NCBI RefSeq assembly: GCF_006125015.1 | Contig: NZ_SZZN01000001.1 | Coordinates: forward strand, 1,736,001-1,800,000 | Reading direction: 5' to 3' | From: Roseovarius arcticus | Lineage (GTDB): Bacteria > Pseudomonadota > Alphaproteobacteria > Rhodobacterales > Rhodobacteraceae | Length of the DNA stretch: 64,000 nt | Shown: positions 43,363-52,904 of the stretch, in pieces | How positions within the stretch are numbered: position 1 is the stretch's first letter | Layout of the letters: every line of letters begins with the position of its first letter | Made by a program: the position numbers and the translations under genes | The notes under the pieces: generated by a model | The model's input: only the letters and a program-made list of their open reading frames with translations | What the model was told of the DNA's origin: nothing | Databases searched by the model: none

Positions 43363-44026
43363 GTAGCGAATACCCGGTATTGCGTATCGTGTGGATCAGA
43401 TGGATGTCGAACGGCTTGTCGATCTTTGCACGCAGGCGGCTCATATGCGTCTCAACCACGGTTGTGTTAGGCTCAAAGTTAAAGTTCCAGACCCGTTCTA
43501 GCAACATGGTGCGCGTCACCACGCGGCCCGCATTGCGCATCAGGATTTCCAGCATCGCGAATTCTTTGGCGTGAAGCTCGATCAACGTGCCTTGGCGGGT
43601 CGCGGTGCGCGCCAGCAGATCTAGATGCAAGCCATCAACATCCAGCGCTGTCGTCTCGGCAGTGTCCTGTTGGCGCCGCGTGATCGCGACGATCCGCGCC
43701 AAAAGCTCGGAGAAATGAAACGGTTTGACAAGATAATCATCGCCCCCTGCCGACAGCCCTTCGACGCGGTCATCCACCTGTCCCATCGCCGTCAGGAACA
43801 AGACCGGCAGATCCTTTCCGGCGGCCCTCATCGCCTTGAGCACTGACAGGCCGTCCATACCCGGCATCATCCGGTCCAGAATGGCTATGTCGCAGTCATT
43901 ATATAGGCAATAGCTCAGCGCATCGCGCCCGTCGGTGACGTGATCAACGCTATGCCCACTCTCGACCAGGCCAGAGGTCAGATAGTCGGCCATTTTCTGA
44001 TCGTCCTCGGCGAGCAGGATCTTCAT
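43349..44026 (-). CDS. OmpR-family response regulator
   Basis: A 225-aa regulator with a receiver domain (acidic LLAEDDQ, phosphoacceptor Asp51 in AILDRMMPGMDG, Thr/Lys in LTAMG and LVKPFHFSEL) and a winged-helix DNA-binding domain (about 130-225; LHAKEFAMLEILMRNAGRVV, then RAKIDKPFDIHLIHTIRNTG). It is the first gene of the pair and divergent from hdeD, 168 bp away, making that promoter a likely target. Confidence 0.92.
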   Translation of the reverse strand: MKILLAEDDQKMADYLTSGLVESGHSVDHVTDGRDALSYCLYNDCDIAILDRMMPGMDGLSVLKAMRAAGKDLPVLFLTAMGQVDDRVEGLSAGGDDYLVKPFHFSELLARIVAITRRQQDTAETTALDVDGLHLDLLARTATRQGTLIELHAKEFAMLEILMRNAGRVVTRTMLLERVWNFNFEPNTTVVETHMSRLRAKIDKPFDIHLIHTIRNTGYSLHGPR

Positions 44027-44194
44027 AGGTCGCTCCGCTTTTCCTGGAAGGTTAAGCCAAGTGGCTAGCCTACAGCCAGAAAATCCATCAACCTTGCAAA
44101 AATGTAAGTTTCAAGAGAGCCCCGTGGGTATTGGAGCGCATAGAAAAACCTGTGAGACTATCGCAATGACAAACAACTATCGGAGGCACTGAAA

Positions 44195-44755
44195 ATGAAC
44201 ATCACAAACAATTCGCCTCAACGCGCGGACCTCGGCACGACCGTATCAAACCGACTAAAAGTCGTGGGCGTCGTCTTTGTCGTGATTGGGGTGCTCGCCA
44301 TTCTCCTGCCGGCTTGGGCGACACTTGCGGGCGCGCTTCTTGTTGCGTGGATGCTGACGCTTTGGGGCATTGTGGGTCTGTGGTTCGCTTGGGAAATGCG
44401 CCCGGCCAAGGAATGGCGCTATGCCGCTGTCGGGTTCGGGATCACCCTTGGGCTGGGCCTGGTATTCCTGCTGTTTCCCGGTATCGGAATTCAGACGCTG
44501 ACCATCGTAATGATGGTGGTTTTCCTGATGGAAGGCATCGTGTCGATCCTTCTAGGCTTGCGGTTGAGCGGGCAACGGACAAACTGGGGCTGGATGATTT
44601 TCAGCGGTGCCTGCTCGCTGATCGTCGGGGCCATAATCCTGTTCGGCTGGCCCGAAACTGCGACTTGGACGCTAGGCATGCTGCTTGGGGTGAATTTCCT
44701 GTCGACGGGCATATCTCTTGTCATGCTGGGCAAAGCGGCAAAAGGCACCGTCTGA
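44195..44755 (+). CDS. HdeD-family membrane protein
   Basis: A 186-aa protein with six membrane segments in three paired repeats typical of HdeD/DUF308 (first pair about 25-65, with WGIVGLWFAWE between). In enterobacteria HdeD belongs to acid resistance. GGAGGC lies eight bases before the start. It is the first gene of a compact run of six genes on the plus strand and lies divergent from the two-component pair. Confidence 0.85.
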   Translation: MNITNNSPQRADLGTTVSNRLKVVGVVFVVIGVLAILLPAWATLAGALLVAWMLTLWGIVGLWFAWEMRPAKEWRYAAVGFGITLGLGLVFLLFPGIGIQTLTIVMMVVFLMEGIVSILLGLRLSGQRTNWGWMIFSGACSLIVGAIILFGWPETATWTLGMLLGVNFLSTGISLVMLGKAAKGTV

Positions 44756-44756
44756 G

Positions 44757-45476
44757 ATGGCCAAGGCAGCGGCCATTGCCGGCAAAGCGCAGCCTGTCTG
44801 CCATATATGCGGTCAGACCTTTCCCGCGTCCAAAATGCGGCCGTGGATCTCGGTGCGGCCGGGTGTGTCGGATCTGATCACGCGTGATGCCCCCGGCTGG
44901 TCGGATGGCAAGCTGATCTGCAAGCCCGACCTCATCCGGTTTAGGCGTCAATATGTCGAGCAGCTGCTGGCGGATGAACGCGGCGAACTGGACGAGCTGG
45001 ACCGTCAGGTAATCGAGAGCTTGGAAGCCGGAGAGTTCGTATCGCGAAATCCCGAAGACGAAATTGAGAAAAAGTCCACCTTTGGCGAGCGCGTCGCAGA
45101 CAAGGTCGCGGAATTCGGCGGCAGCTGGACGTTTATCATCTCCTTCGCATCGGTTTTGGTCGCTTGGATCACGCTAAACGTTGTCGCGCTTAGTGCCAAA
45201 CCGTTCGACCCCTACCCGTTCATCCTGCTCAATCTGGTCCTGTCTTGCGTCGCGGCGATGCAGGCTCCTGTCATAATGATGAGCCAGCGCAGGCAGGAAA
45301 CCAAGGACAGGTTTCGCGCCGAGAACGACTACCGCGTCAATCTGAAGGCCGAGCTGGAGATCCGCCAGCTGCATGAAAAAATCGACCATCAGCTTGCCCA
45401 TCAATGGGAGAAACTAGCCGAATTGCAGCAGATTCAGATCGAACTGCTAGAGGAGAACGCGGATGGCCGTCGCTGA
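44757..45476 (+). CDS. DUF1003-family membrane protein
   Basis: A 239-aa protein. The N-terminal part has a CxxC pair (CHICGQTFP), suggesting a small metal-binding knuckle. The DUF1003 core (about 115-200) has two membrane helices (GGSWTFIISFASVLVAWITL; FDPYPFILLNLVLSCVAAMQ) ending in APVIMMSQRRQ, then a charged coiled-coil tail (RQLHEKIDHQLAHQWEKLAE). The start at 44757 is one base after the hdeD stop. Function is unknown across the family. Confidence 0.82.
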   Translation: MAKAAAIAGKAQPVCHICGQTFPASKMRPWISVRPGVSDLITRDAPGWSDGKLICKPDLIRFRRQYVEQLLADERGELDELDRQVIESLEAGEFVSRNPEDEIEKKSTFGERVADKVAEFGGSWTFIISFASVLVAWITLNVVALSAKPFDPYPFILLNLVLSCVAAMQAPVIMMSQRRQETKDRFRAENDYRVNLKAELEIRQLHEKIDHQLAHQWEKLAELQQIQIELLEENADGRR

Positions 45477-48051
45477 AAACATACGTCCTAAAGGCTGGCT
45501 GGTGCGCATCGTTGAACACCCCGCGTTCAAGATCGCGATCCCGCTCATCGTCGTCGCAATTGCCATTTTCGTCCTGCACGAACTAGCCTCACATGTGAAG
45601 TGGATCGACGTTAAGGCAGATCTTGCTGCGGCTTCCCGCGTATCATTGCTGAAGGCGGTCGGCTGCGCAGCGCTCAGTTTTACTGGGATCGCTCTTTATG
45701 ATGCGCTGGCCGTTCGCTCGGTCGCGCGGGGCAGAGTGCCGCTGCGCATCGCGGCAATGGCCGGGTCCGCAGGCTACGCAGTATCGGGCCTACTGGGTGT
45801 GTCCTATCTGACTGGCACCGCGGTTCGCTACCGGGTCTACTCCGCCTTCGGACTGGATCTGGCGCTGATCACAGGCATTATAGCGGTTTCGTGGACGGGA
45901 TTTCTGTCTGGGCTGGCGCTGGTATTTGGTGCCCTTTTGACCTTCCATCCGACGGGCCTCAGTACCGTGCTGCCGATTTCGCCACATGTCGAGACGGCTA
46001 TCGGCATCGCAATTTTGATCGTGCTGGCGTCATATCTCATCTGGCTTGCGACAGGCAAACGCAGGCTGAAGGCGGGCGGCTTCAGGCTGGCCTTGCCGAA
46101 TGCCATCGCGGGGGTGACACTGACCGGTGCGGGCGTTCTGGATCTGACCGGCGCGGCGCTGACGCTCTATGTTCTGATGCCCGGCGATATGGCGCAAAAC
46201 CTGCCGTATTTCTTCACCATTTTCTTTGGCGCCGTCGGTCTTGGGATGCTCAGCCATTCGCCCGGTGGGCTTGGCGTTTTTGAGGCGACAATCATCGCTG
46301 GCTTGGGCGCGGCCGGCCGGTCCGACGTACTGGCCGCGCTTCTTATCTACCGTCTCGTTTACACGATCCTTCCTTTCCTTGTGGCTGTGGCAGGGCTAAG
46401 CCTGACGATGGGATTGGCGCGGCGCAATGCGCTGACCGGCAGGGCGCGCGTTGCTTGGAGCGCCTTTCGCCCGCTTGTGCCACCGCTTGCGTCGGGTATC
46501 GCGCTGCTGGCTGGTGTCATCCTTTTGGTGTCGGGCAACCTGCCGGCCGAGCAATCACATCTCGGCGTTTTGCGCGATATACTTCCGCTGCCCTTCATCG
46601 AGGCCTCGCATCTGATCGGAAGCGTCGTGGGCGTGCTGCTGCTGGTCGTGGCGCGCGGTCTTTACCGCAAACTTTACCGCGCTTGGGTCGCCGCGATGGT
46701 CCTGCTTGCTGTCGGTCTGGTCGCATCCCTTCTCAAGGGGCTGGACTGGCAAGAGTCCCTATCGATGCTCGCGACCTTTGCGGTCCTCGGGCTGTTCCGG
46801 CCTGCATTCTACCGCGCCGAGGGCGCATCACTTCTTCGCCTCGACGCACAGTGGTTAGTGAGTATCATTGCGCTGTCGGGCGCCGTGTTCTGGATCGGCC
46901 TTTTTGCACATTCCCACGTGCCCTATCAAAACGCGCTTTGGTGGGATTTCAGCTGGCATGGGGATGCGCCGCGCTTTCTTCGCGCAAGCCTTGCGGGCGC
47001 TGTGGTCCTCAGCGTAATCGCCTTTAACTCGCTGCTCAGCGCAAAGTCCGCGAGAGCGCCAGCGCAGCCGATTCCGGACGTTGTCCGCGCGATCGTCGCG
47101 AGTAGCGAGGATACCGAAGCCGGCATCGCGCTGACGGGCGACAAGGCGTTCCTGATCTCAGAGGACAAGTGCGCGTTCGTCGCCTACGCCGACACTGGCC
47201 GCTCGCTGATTGCCAACGGTGACCCAATCGGTGACGCGAAATCAGGCAAGCAACTGATCTGGCAACTACGCGAATTGGCAGACCGCCAAGGACGGCGATG
47301 CGCCTTTTATTCAGTGTCGCCGGCCTACCTGCCAATCTATCTGGATCTGGGCCTGACAATCCTGAAAATCGGTGAGGTCGCCCGCGTCGATCTGCAAGGT
47401 TTCAATCTGGACGGCCCGGCCCGCAAGGATCTGCGCCAGGCCCGCAACCGCGCGGCGCGCGATGGATTTGTGTTTGAGGTCATTCCGGCAGCAGACCTCG
47501 CACCCTTGATGGCTGAGTTGCGCGTCATTTCCGATGCCTGGCTCGAGAACAAGCAAGGCGAGGAAAAGGGTTTCTCTCTTGGTGCGTTCGAGGAGGCATA
47601 TATCGCCAATTTCGACGTCGCCGTGCTGCGCGATCCTACGGGCAGGATCGCGGCCTTCGCTAATCTATTTACGGGTGCCAACCTGCACGAGCTATCGCTG
47701 GATTTAATGCGCTACCGGCCAGACGGCCCCGGGTTCGCTATGGATGCGCTTTTTGCCGAACTGATGCTTTGGGGCGCGGCCAAGGGGTATCACCGGTTCT
47801 CGCTGGGCGCCGCACCCTTTTCGGGCATCGAAAGCCGCCAGCTTGCACCGATCTGGAACCGTATCGGAGGCTTCGTCTTTGAGCATGGCGAACACTTCTA
47901 CAATTTCGAAGGGCTGCGCAGCTTTAAGGAGAAATTCAGCCCCGAGTGGACGCCGAACTATCTGGCCTGTCCCGGCGGGCTGGCCGCACCGCAAATCCTT
48001 TATGAGGTGAATGTCCTGATTTCGGGCGGTTTTCGCGGGTTAGGAAAATAG
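45463..48051 (+). CDS. mprF: MprF-like phosphatidylglycerol lysyltransferase/flippase
   Basis: An 862-aa protein. The N-terminal half (about 20-500) has some 13-14 membrane segments of the lysyl-PG synthase transmembrane type (YLTGTAVRYRVYSAFGLDLA; LLSHSPGGLG-like GMLSHSPGGLGVFEATI). The C-terminal half is a cytoplasmic DUF2156/GNAT-like domain (about 530-850; RQARNRAARDGFVFEVIPAA, LGAAPFSGIESRQLAPIWNR). Such proteins add an amino acid from aminoacyl-tRNA to phosphatidylglycerol and flip the product, lowering surface charge. It overlaps the DUF1003 gene by 14 bp. Which amino acid is used cannot be told. Confidence 0.88.
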   Translation: MAVAENIRPKGWLVRIVEHPAFKIAIPLIVVAIAIFVLHELASHVKWIDVKADLAAASRVSLLKAVGCAALSFTGIALYDALAVRSVARGRVPLRIAAMAGSAGYAVSGLLGVSYLTGTAVRYRVYSAFGLDLALITGIIAVSWTGFLSGLALVFGALLTFHPTGLSTVLPISPHVETAIGIAILIVLASYLIWLATGKRRLKAGGFRLALPNAIAGVTLTGAGVLDLTGAALTLYVLMPGDMAQNLPYFFTIFFGAVGLGMLSHSPGGLGVFEATIIAGLGAAGRSDVLAALLIYRLVYTILPFLVAVAGLSLTMGLARRNALTGRARVAWSAFRPLVPPLASGIALLAGVILLVSGNLPAEQSHLGVLRDILPLPFIEASHLIGSVVGVLLLVVARGLYRKLYRAWVAAMVLLAVGLVASLLKGLDWQESLSMLATFAVLGLFRPAFYRAEGASLLRLDAQWLVSIIALSGAVFWIGLFAHSHVPYQNALWWDFSWHGDAPRFLRASLAGAVVLSVIAFNSLLSAKSARAPAQPIPDVVRAIVASSEDTEAGIALTGDKAFLISEDKCAFVAYADTGRSLIANGDPIGDAKSGKQLIWQLRELADRQGRRCAFYSVSPAYLPIYLDLGLTILKIGEVARVDLQGFNLDGPARKDLRQARNRAARDGFVFEVIPAADLAPLMAELRVISDAWLENKQGEEKGFSLGAFEEAYIANFDVAVLRDPTGRIAAFANLFTGANLHELSLDLMRYRPDGPGFAMDALFAELMLWGAAKGYHRFSLGAAPFSGIESRQLAPIWNRIGGFVFEHGEHFYNFEGLRSFKEKFSPEWTPNYLACPGGLAAPQILYEVNVLISGGFRGLGK

Positions 48052-48060
48052 GAGCGTGCC

Positions 48061-48381
48061 ATGATCGTCAATTTTGAGACCCACGCATCGAACGAGCGTA
48101 CTTTCCTCTCTTGGGTGCGAACGGCTGTTGCAATCGTCGGTTTCGGGCTGGCGACAGCCCGGCTGGGCAACCAGCATTCGCCGCTCTGGTCCGAAATCCT
48201 GATGCTGGGCGCCGGCGCGGCCGTCATTATTATCGCATGGATCAGGATGCATCACGTGCGCAAGCGGATCGACCACGCAGACCGTCTGCCTGATGACGGA
48301 GCGGCAGCAGAGCTATTCTTGCTGCTTTTGATTGTCGCCCTCTTCTTGCTTTTAGGGAGCTTCGCAATCCATGTCACGTAG
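48061..48381 (+). CDS. DUF202/YidH-family small membrane protein
   Basis: A 106-aa protein with the family start NERTFLSWVRTAVAIVGFGL and three membrane helices. GGAG lies nine bases upstream of the ATG. Function is unknown; it overlaps the next gene by 11 bp and belongs to the same operon as the MprF-like gene. Confidence 0.82.
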   Translation: MIVNFETHASNERTFLSWVRTAVAIVGFGLATARLGNQHSPLWSEILMLGAGAAVIIIAWIRMHHVRKRIDHADRLPDDGAAAELFLLLLIVALFLLLGSFAIHVT

Positions 48382-49018
48382 GACAGCCAAAACCAGTTCT
48401 GCGATGCATTCCGGCAGGTCCGTCCTCATCCGGCTGCGCTTCACCATCCTGTTTCTGCTCGCGATGCTGATTGCCAATTTACTGGCCGGCAGCCTTTGGC
48501 ATGACTTGCCGGGCGAGGTCCTTGCGAACTGGGGAATCGGACATGACACCGTATTTTCAGGCGAGGTGTTTCGCGTGTTCACCGGTATTTTCCTGTCACA
48601 TGATGCCGACATGCTGGCTCGGCAGCTTGCCTTCGCCGCCGCGGTCATCGGTTATGCCGAATGGACCTACGGAACCGGCACCACCGCCCTTCTATTCTTT
48701 GGCCTAGATTTCGCTGGCAGCTTGATGCTTCTCGCATGTGTAGGATGGGCTGAGGGCTGGGTCGATTTGACGGCTATGAACGACGTGGGCATGTCTATCG
48801 GTGGATTCGGCCTGATCGGCGTCGCAATTGCGGATTTTCAGCGTAAGTGGTTGCTCTTTTTCGCGATACTGCTCGCGATCGCAGTAAAATATGGGCTGGG
48901 GCCTGATGCCCTCGCAGATGGTGGGCATGTACTGGCGCTGCTGCTTGGGTTTGGCGTGAACAGAATTTTGCCGTCTCGGGCACCAATCCGGCTGAGGGGG
49001 GGCCGCCATGCGCGATAG
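48371..49018 (+). CDS. rhomboid-like membrane protein
   Basis: A 215-aa protein with about six membrane segments. A Ser in NDVGMSIGGFGLIG (helix 4 position, G-x-S) and a His in DGGHVLALLLGFG (helix 6, H followed by small residues) match the serine-histidine dyad of rhomboid proteases, although the usual GxSG reads GMSIGG. The canonical WR loop is not obvious. It could be an active intramembrane protease or a pseudoprotease. Both ends overlap neighbouring genes. Confidence 0.6.
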   Translation: MSRRTAKTSSAMHSGRSVLIRLRFTILFLLAMLIANLLAGSLWHDLPGEVLANWGIGHDTVFSGEVFRVFTGIFLSHDADMLARQLAFAAAVIGYAEWTYGTGTTALLFFGLDFAGSLMLLACVGWAEGWVDLTAMNDVGMSIGGFGLIGVAIADFQRKWLLFFAILLAIAVKYGLGPDALADGGHVLALLLGFGVNRILPSRAPIRLRGGRHAR

Positions 49019-50315
49019 GGGCATCACGCCGGGAAAAGCCGTCCCTACCGCAGCAGCGGCAGCCGCGCGGCGCGGGATGCTGCCATCGCTACTAGCATTC
49101 CTTGCCCGGTTCATGGCGCCTGCCCGCATTCCCTATTCGCTGGCCGACCTGATGCAAGCAACCGTTCCCGGATACGACAACATCAGATTTTATGCCGACA
49201 TGTCCCAAGCCGAACTGAACGCGAAACGCCAGCAATTCCTGCCGCAGAGCAGCGGGCCGGATGGACGGGCAAGCTGGCTAGCGCTGTCATCGGGCGGTGC
49301 TGGCGGCGCCTTTGGGGCGGGCATTCTCACCGGTTGGTCTGAACGCGGCGACAGGCCCAAGTTTGATCTGGTGACAGGCGTCAGCGCAGGCGCCTTGATC
49401 GCACCTTTTGCGTTTATCGGATCGAAAGCTGACAGAGAACTGGCAAGCCTTTTTACGGGCGTGTCCGTCGCCAAACTGAACCACAGCCGGTCGCTGCTGT
49501 CCGGCATATTCGGGCAAAGCGCGATTCCTGCCAAACCGCTCAGGACTTTGATTGACGCCCACGTCGACGCCGATCTCATCCAGATAATCGCAGCGCGCCA
49601 CCGCGCCGGGGCGCGGCTGCTGGTGGTAACGACCAACCTCGATGCACAGCGCAGCGTCGTGTGGGATATCGGTGCCATTGCTTGTTCTGATAGGCCGAAC
49701 GGGCTGCAACTGATCGGCGATGTGCTGGAGGCGTCCGCCAGCCTTCCCGCGATATTCCCGCCGGTCAAAATTGCGGTGTCTGGGAATGGTAAGGTGTTTG
49801 ATGAATTGCACGCGGATGGCGGTACTATTCGCCAGATCTACCTTTTGCCAGACGCATTTCTAGATGTCGCCATATCATGCAAAGCACCCCCTGATATCTA
49901 TTGTATCGTAAATTCCGAACTCGCCCCAAGGTTCAGCGTGGTGCCGCAGCAATCCATTCAGATTGCTGAGCGGGCGTTATCCTCGCTTGAGAAATCAGGC
50001 GCGGCGCGCAGTGTCGCAGAGCTAGCCACGTTCGCCCGTCAGGCCAAAGCGACCTTCCGGCTAGCATTCATTGACCGCACAATTCCCGTCGACCGGCGCG
50101 TTCCGTTCGATCCCGGTTTCATGCAGCGCGCCTATGCGCTCGGACAGTCCAAGGGGCGCGCGGGAATTTGGGCATTCGGCCCGCCTGTGGGAACGGATCT
50201 GTTAGAAGACAACGGGGCAAGGTATCGCTGCCTGATTAAGCGGGCGGCGTCGATGTTACCGCGCAGCGCGGCCTTATCAGAAACCCAGCCATCCGTAGGG
50301 GTCGAACATCGGTAA
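49008..50315 (+). CDS. patatin-like phospholipase (second copy)
   Basis: A 435-aa patatin-family hydrolase. The oxyanion loop SSGGAGGAFGAG, Ser126 in GVSAGA and Asp270 in LHADGGTIRQ form a complete dyad. A hydrophobic stretch (about 25-40) near the N-terminus may anchor it to the membrane; no cleavage site is clear. It ends the envelope operon and its 3' end overlaps the convergent stress-protein gene by 39 bp. The context suggests membrane lipid remodelling. Confidence 0.85.
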   Translation: MRDRGITPGKAVPTAAAAAARRGMLPSLLAFLARFMAPARIPYSLADLMQATVPGYDNIRFYADMSQAELNAKRQQFLPQSSGPDGRASWLALSSGGAGGAFGAGILTGWSERGDRPKFDLVTGVSAGALIAPFAFIGSKADRELASLFTGVSVAKLNHSRSLLSGIFGQSAIPAKPLRTLIDAHVDADLIQIIAARHRAGARLLVVTTNLDAQRSVVWDIGAIACSDRPNGLQLIGDVLEASASLPAIFPPVKIAVSGNGKVFDELHADGGTIRQIYLLPDAFLDVAISCKAPPDIYCIVNSELAPRFSVVPQQSIQIAERALSSLEKSGAARSVAELATFARQAKATFRLAFIDRTIPVDRRVPFDPGFMQRAYALGQSKGRAGIWAFGPPVGTDLLEDNGARYRCLIKRAASMLPRSAALSETQPSVGVEHR

Positions 50316-50903
50316 TACATTGCGATCAAACACCTCATACCGCGTCAGCGTGTGTGCAGTAACATCCGCGCCGCCCGCTTGCTTGAGAACATCAATGACC
50401 ATTTCCTCCTCCTCGTCAGACACTTCGACCAGAACCAAAAGCGCGCCCTTCTTGAGTTGTTTCGCCAAAAGATGGGCGTGGTGTTCCCCAATTGCGTGCG
50501 CGATCAGGCCCCCGATGCCGGCCCCGACGGCCGCACCTGCTGCGGCGATCAGGGCAGCAAAGGCCAGTGTGCCGCCCGTCGCAACCACCGCGAGCCCCGC
50601 GCTGGCACCGCCGATATAGACCGGCATCCCGACAGCCAAACGCTTGTCGTTTTCGATCTCCTGGCGATCCTCGTATATTGGCTGGGGCAGATCATCGTCC
50701 TTGGACACGTCGGACGCCGTCTTGAAATGATGGTGCAACTTTCTCTTCACGGCGTCGTGGCTGGCCATCATATTGATCGCCCCGCGCTTGATGCCGCGAT
50801 CCTCAAGGGTCTGCACCGCAGTCTCAAACAGATCGGCATCATGAAAGCTCGCGACGATCTCACGAACTTCATAGCTATGGATGGAATCGTCGCTGAGTGA
50901 CAT
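50277..50903 (-). CDS. general-stress-protein-17M-like membrane protein
   Basis: A 208-aa protein. The N-terminal part (SYEVREIVASFHDADLFETA) resembles the 17M/ferredoxin-fold stress proteins that sense elements of their own sequence. The centre is a glycine-zipper membrane hairpin (GGASAGLAVVATGGTLAFAA, then LIAAAGAAVGAGIGG). The end has a second alpha-beta unit (ALLVLVEVSDEEEEMVIDVL). I use the ATG at 50903 because it is close to an AGAGGA site; one at 50930 is possible. Function is unknown. Confidence 0.7.
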   Translation of the reverse strand: MSLSDDSIHSYEVREIVASFHDADLFETAVQTLEDRGIKRGAINMMASHDAVKRKLHHHFKTASDVSKDDDLPQPIYEDRQEIENDKRLAVGMPVYIGGASAGLAVVATGGTLAFAALIAAAGAAVGAGIGGLIAHAIGEHHAHLLAKQLKKGALLVLVEVSDEEEEMVIDVLKQAGGADVTAHTLTRYEVFDRNVLPMFDPYGWLGF

Positions 50904-51171
50904 AGGACCAATCCTCTGAAAGAACTTCAACGGTCCGTAGTATACAGCGGTGAGTTGATGCTTTGCTGTCTCAAATCATACATCCATGCAAGTTTCAGAC
51001 ACCGCCGCCAGAACGGCTGACTACGGTCACTGCGCGGCAAATTCCCGGGTTAACCGCACCATACCCCTGCCCTAGGCTGGTAGTTGACCAAGCAGACGTT
51101 AAGAAGCACTCTGCACCCATTGCCCGAGGGAAAGAATCCTCTAGCCTGATGGAATCGTCAGGAGGTTCACA

Positions 51172-52212
51172 ATGGCCGCAGACGCAAAGTGCAGAACTAT
51201 TCATACGCCGCTGTGTTCGTTGCTCGGATGTGACGTTCCTATTTTGCTAGCCGGCATGGGCGGCGTCGCCCGTTGGGAGCTATCGGCAGCTGTGGCAAAC
51301 GCGGGAGGGTTTCCGTCACTGGGAATGGTCCGCGAAAGCCCTGAACTCATCACATCCGAAGTTACCGCGCTTCGAGCCGCGACAGATCGTCCATTCGCGG
51401 TGAACCTGATCCCGGCGGCAACCGACCCCGCGCTGCTGGATGCACAAATTACCCGGTGCCTCGAGCTTGGCGTTACAGCCTTTTCGTTCTTTTGGGATGT
51501 GATGCCAAATGTTGTCGGACGCATCAAAAACGAGGGCGCTTTGGTTCTACATCAGGTTGGCACAGCCGATCAGGCCCGCAAGGCCGAAGCCGCCGGCGCC
51601 GATGTCATTATCGCCCAAGGGATCGAGGCCGGCGGCCATGTACATGGCCGGATGGGATCATTTGCATTGGCAGAGGCAATCCTGGCGCGGACGAGATTAC
51701 CAGTCGTTGTGTCAGGGGGCATCTCGACCGGCAGAGGGCTGGCATCGGCGCTCGCGCTTGGGGCGCAAGGCGTTCAATGCGGCACCGCATTTTTGGCTAC
51801 GAACGAGTCGTTCGCGCATACTGATCACAAGCAGCGCGTCGTCGATGCAGACGGCGATGACACGGTGCTGACGGATGTGTTTGTCCTGAACTGGCCCAAA
51901 GGGGCGGCAGTGCGCGTCATAGCCAACAGCGTGACAAGTGCGCTTGATGGCAGGCTTTTGGGCCATGATCCAGACCAACTGCCGCGGGATGTGATCGCTT
52001 GGGACGACGATCAGGGGCGCTACCGGTTCAGCACGGATTCGCCGCTGCGCACGACGACCGGTGATCTGGAAGCTATGCCCAATTATGCAGGGCAAGGGGC
52101 CGGACTAATCGCGGATGTTGTTCCGGCTGGTGTGCGCATTGAGCAGATAATGCGGCAGGCCTCGTTTTGCCTGAACGGCAAGCCGGAATTTTCAGAAAGG
52201 GGCCAACTTTGA
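51172..52212 (+). CDS. nitronate monooxygenase family flavoprotein
   Basis: A 346-aa FMN-dependent TIM barrel of the 2-nitropropane dioxygenase family: PILLAGMGGVARWELSAAVA near the N-terminus, GADVIIAQGIEAGGHVHG in the phosphate-binding region (the His is the proposed base), and VSGGISTGRGLASALALGAQ. AGGAGG is placed seven bases before the ATG. It would oxidise nitronates such as propionate-3-nitronate. Some relatives act on other substrates, so the class is surer than the substrate. Confidence 0.88.
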   Translation: MAADAKCRTIHTPLCSLLGCDVPILLAGMGGVARWELSAAVANAGGFPSLGMVRESPELITSEVTALRAATDRPFAVNLIPAATDPALLDAQITRCLELGVTAFSFFWDVMPNVVGRIKNEGALVLHQVGTADQARKAEAAGADVIIAQGIEAGGHVHGRMGSFALAEAILARTRLPVVVSGGISTGRGLASALALGAQGVQCGTAFLATNESFAHTDHKQRVVDADGDDTVLTDVFVLNWPKGAAVRVIANSVTSALDGRLLGHDPDQLPRDVIAWDDDQGRYRFSTDSPLRTTTGDLEAMPNYAGQGAGLIADVVPAGVRIEQIMRQASFCLNGKPEFSERGQL

Positions 52213-52904
52213 CCGATGATAAAGCCGAGAAAACGTCAGCGGGTTCCTATGCATCGCCGCCCTGCCTAGCGCATGAAATTGACCCGACCTATTTTGACGC
52301 ATCAAACGTCGATCCAGAGCAGGCGCGTGACGTCGCACGCTGGCGCAAGGGCAAGCGGGAGGAGCTGAGGGCCGCCCGCAAGACACTTCGCGTCGAAGAA
52401 CATGCCTCGGTTTCGGCCCGAATAGCAGACGCGTTAGAGAACGTTCTGAGCAGCAAGTTCAATGGTGCAAAAGGGCTTACGCTCTCTATGTACTGGCCCA
52501 TTAAAGGTGAGCCGGATTTACGCTCCCTCATGGCCAAGCTTCACAGCGCAGGCGTGGTGATCGCGCTGCCGATCGTTGAGATCAAAGCGGCACCGCTCGT
52601 CTTTCGCCTCTGGACGCCCGAGACGAAAATGGTCCGGGGCGATTGGAACATTCCCGTTCCGCCCGCTGACGCGAGGATTCTCACCCCGGACATATCGCTG
52701 GCGCCCCTCGTCGGCTGGGATGATAAGGCGTACCGGCTGGGCTATGGTGGCGGCTATTTCGACCGGACGCTGGCATCGCTAGACCCGCGGCCGTTCAAGA
52801 TCGGCATCGGGTATGGATCGGCCAAACTTGCGACGATTTTCCCGCAGCCCCATGACATCGCCATGGACCTGATTTTGACAGAGGACGGTGTCCAGGCCCT
52901 ATGA
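52209..52904 (+). CDS. 5-formyltetrahydrofolate cyclo-ligase
   Basis: A 231-aa enzyme converting 5-formyl-THF to 5,10-methenyl-THF with ATP. I take the TTG at 52209, which overlaps the previous stop by four bases, over a frame that would start inside the previous gene. The ARWRKGKREELRAARKTLRV opening, SMYWPIKGEPDLRSLMAKLH and the ligand motif YRLGYGGGYFDRTLASL are all typical. No 6S RNA is evident beside it, unlike in many gammaproteobacteria. Confidence 0.85.
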   Translation: MTDDKAEKTSAGSYASPPCLAHEIDPTYFDASNVDPEQARDVARWRKGKREELRAARKTLRVEEHASVSARIADALENVLSSKFNGAKGLTLSMYWPIKGEPDLRSLMAKLHSAGVVIALPIVEIKAAPLVFRLWTPETKMVRGDWNIPVPPADARILTPDISLAPLVGWDDKAYRLGYGGGYFDRTLASLDPRPFKIGIGYGSAKLATIFPQPHDIAMDLILTEDGVQAL

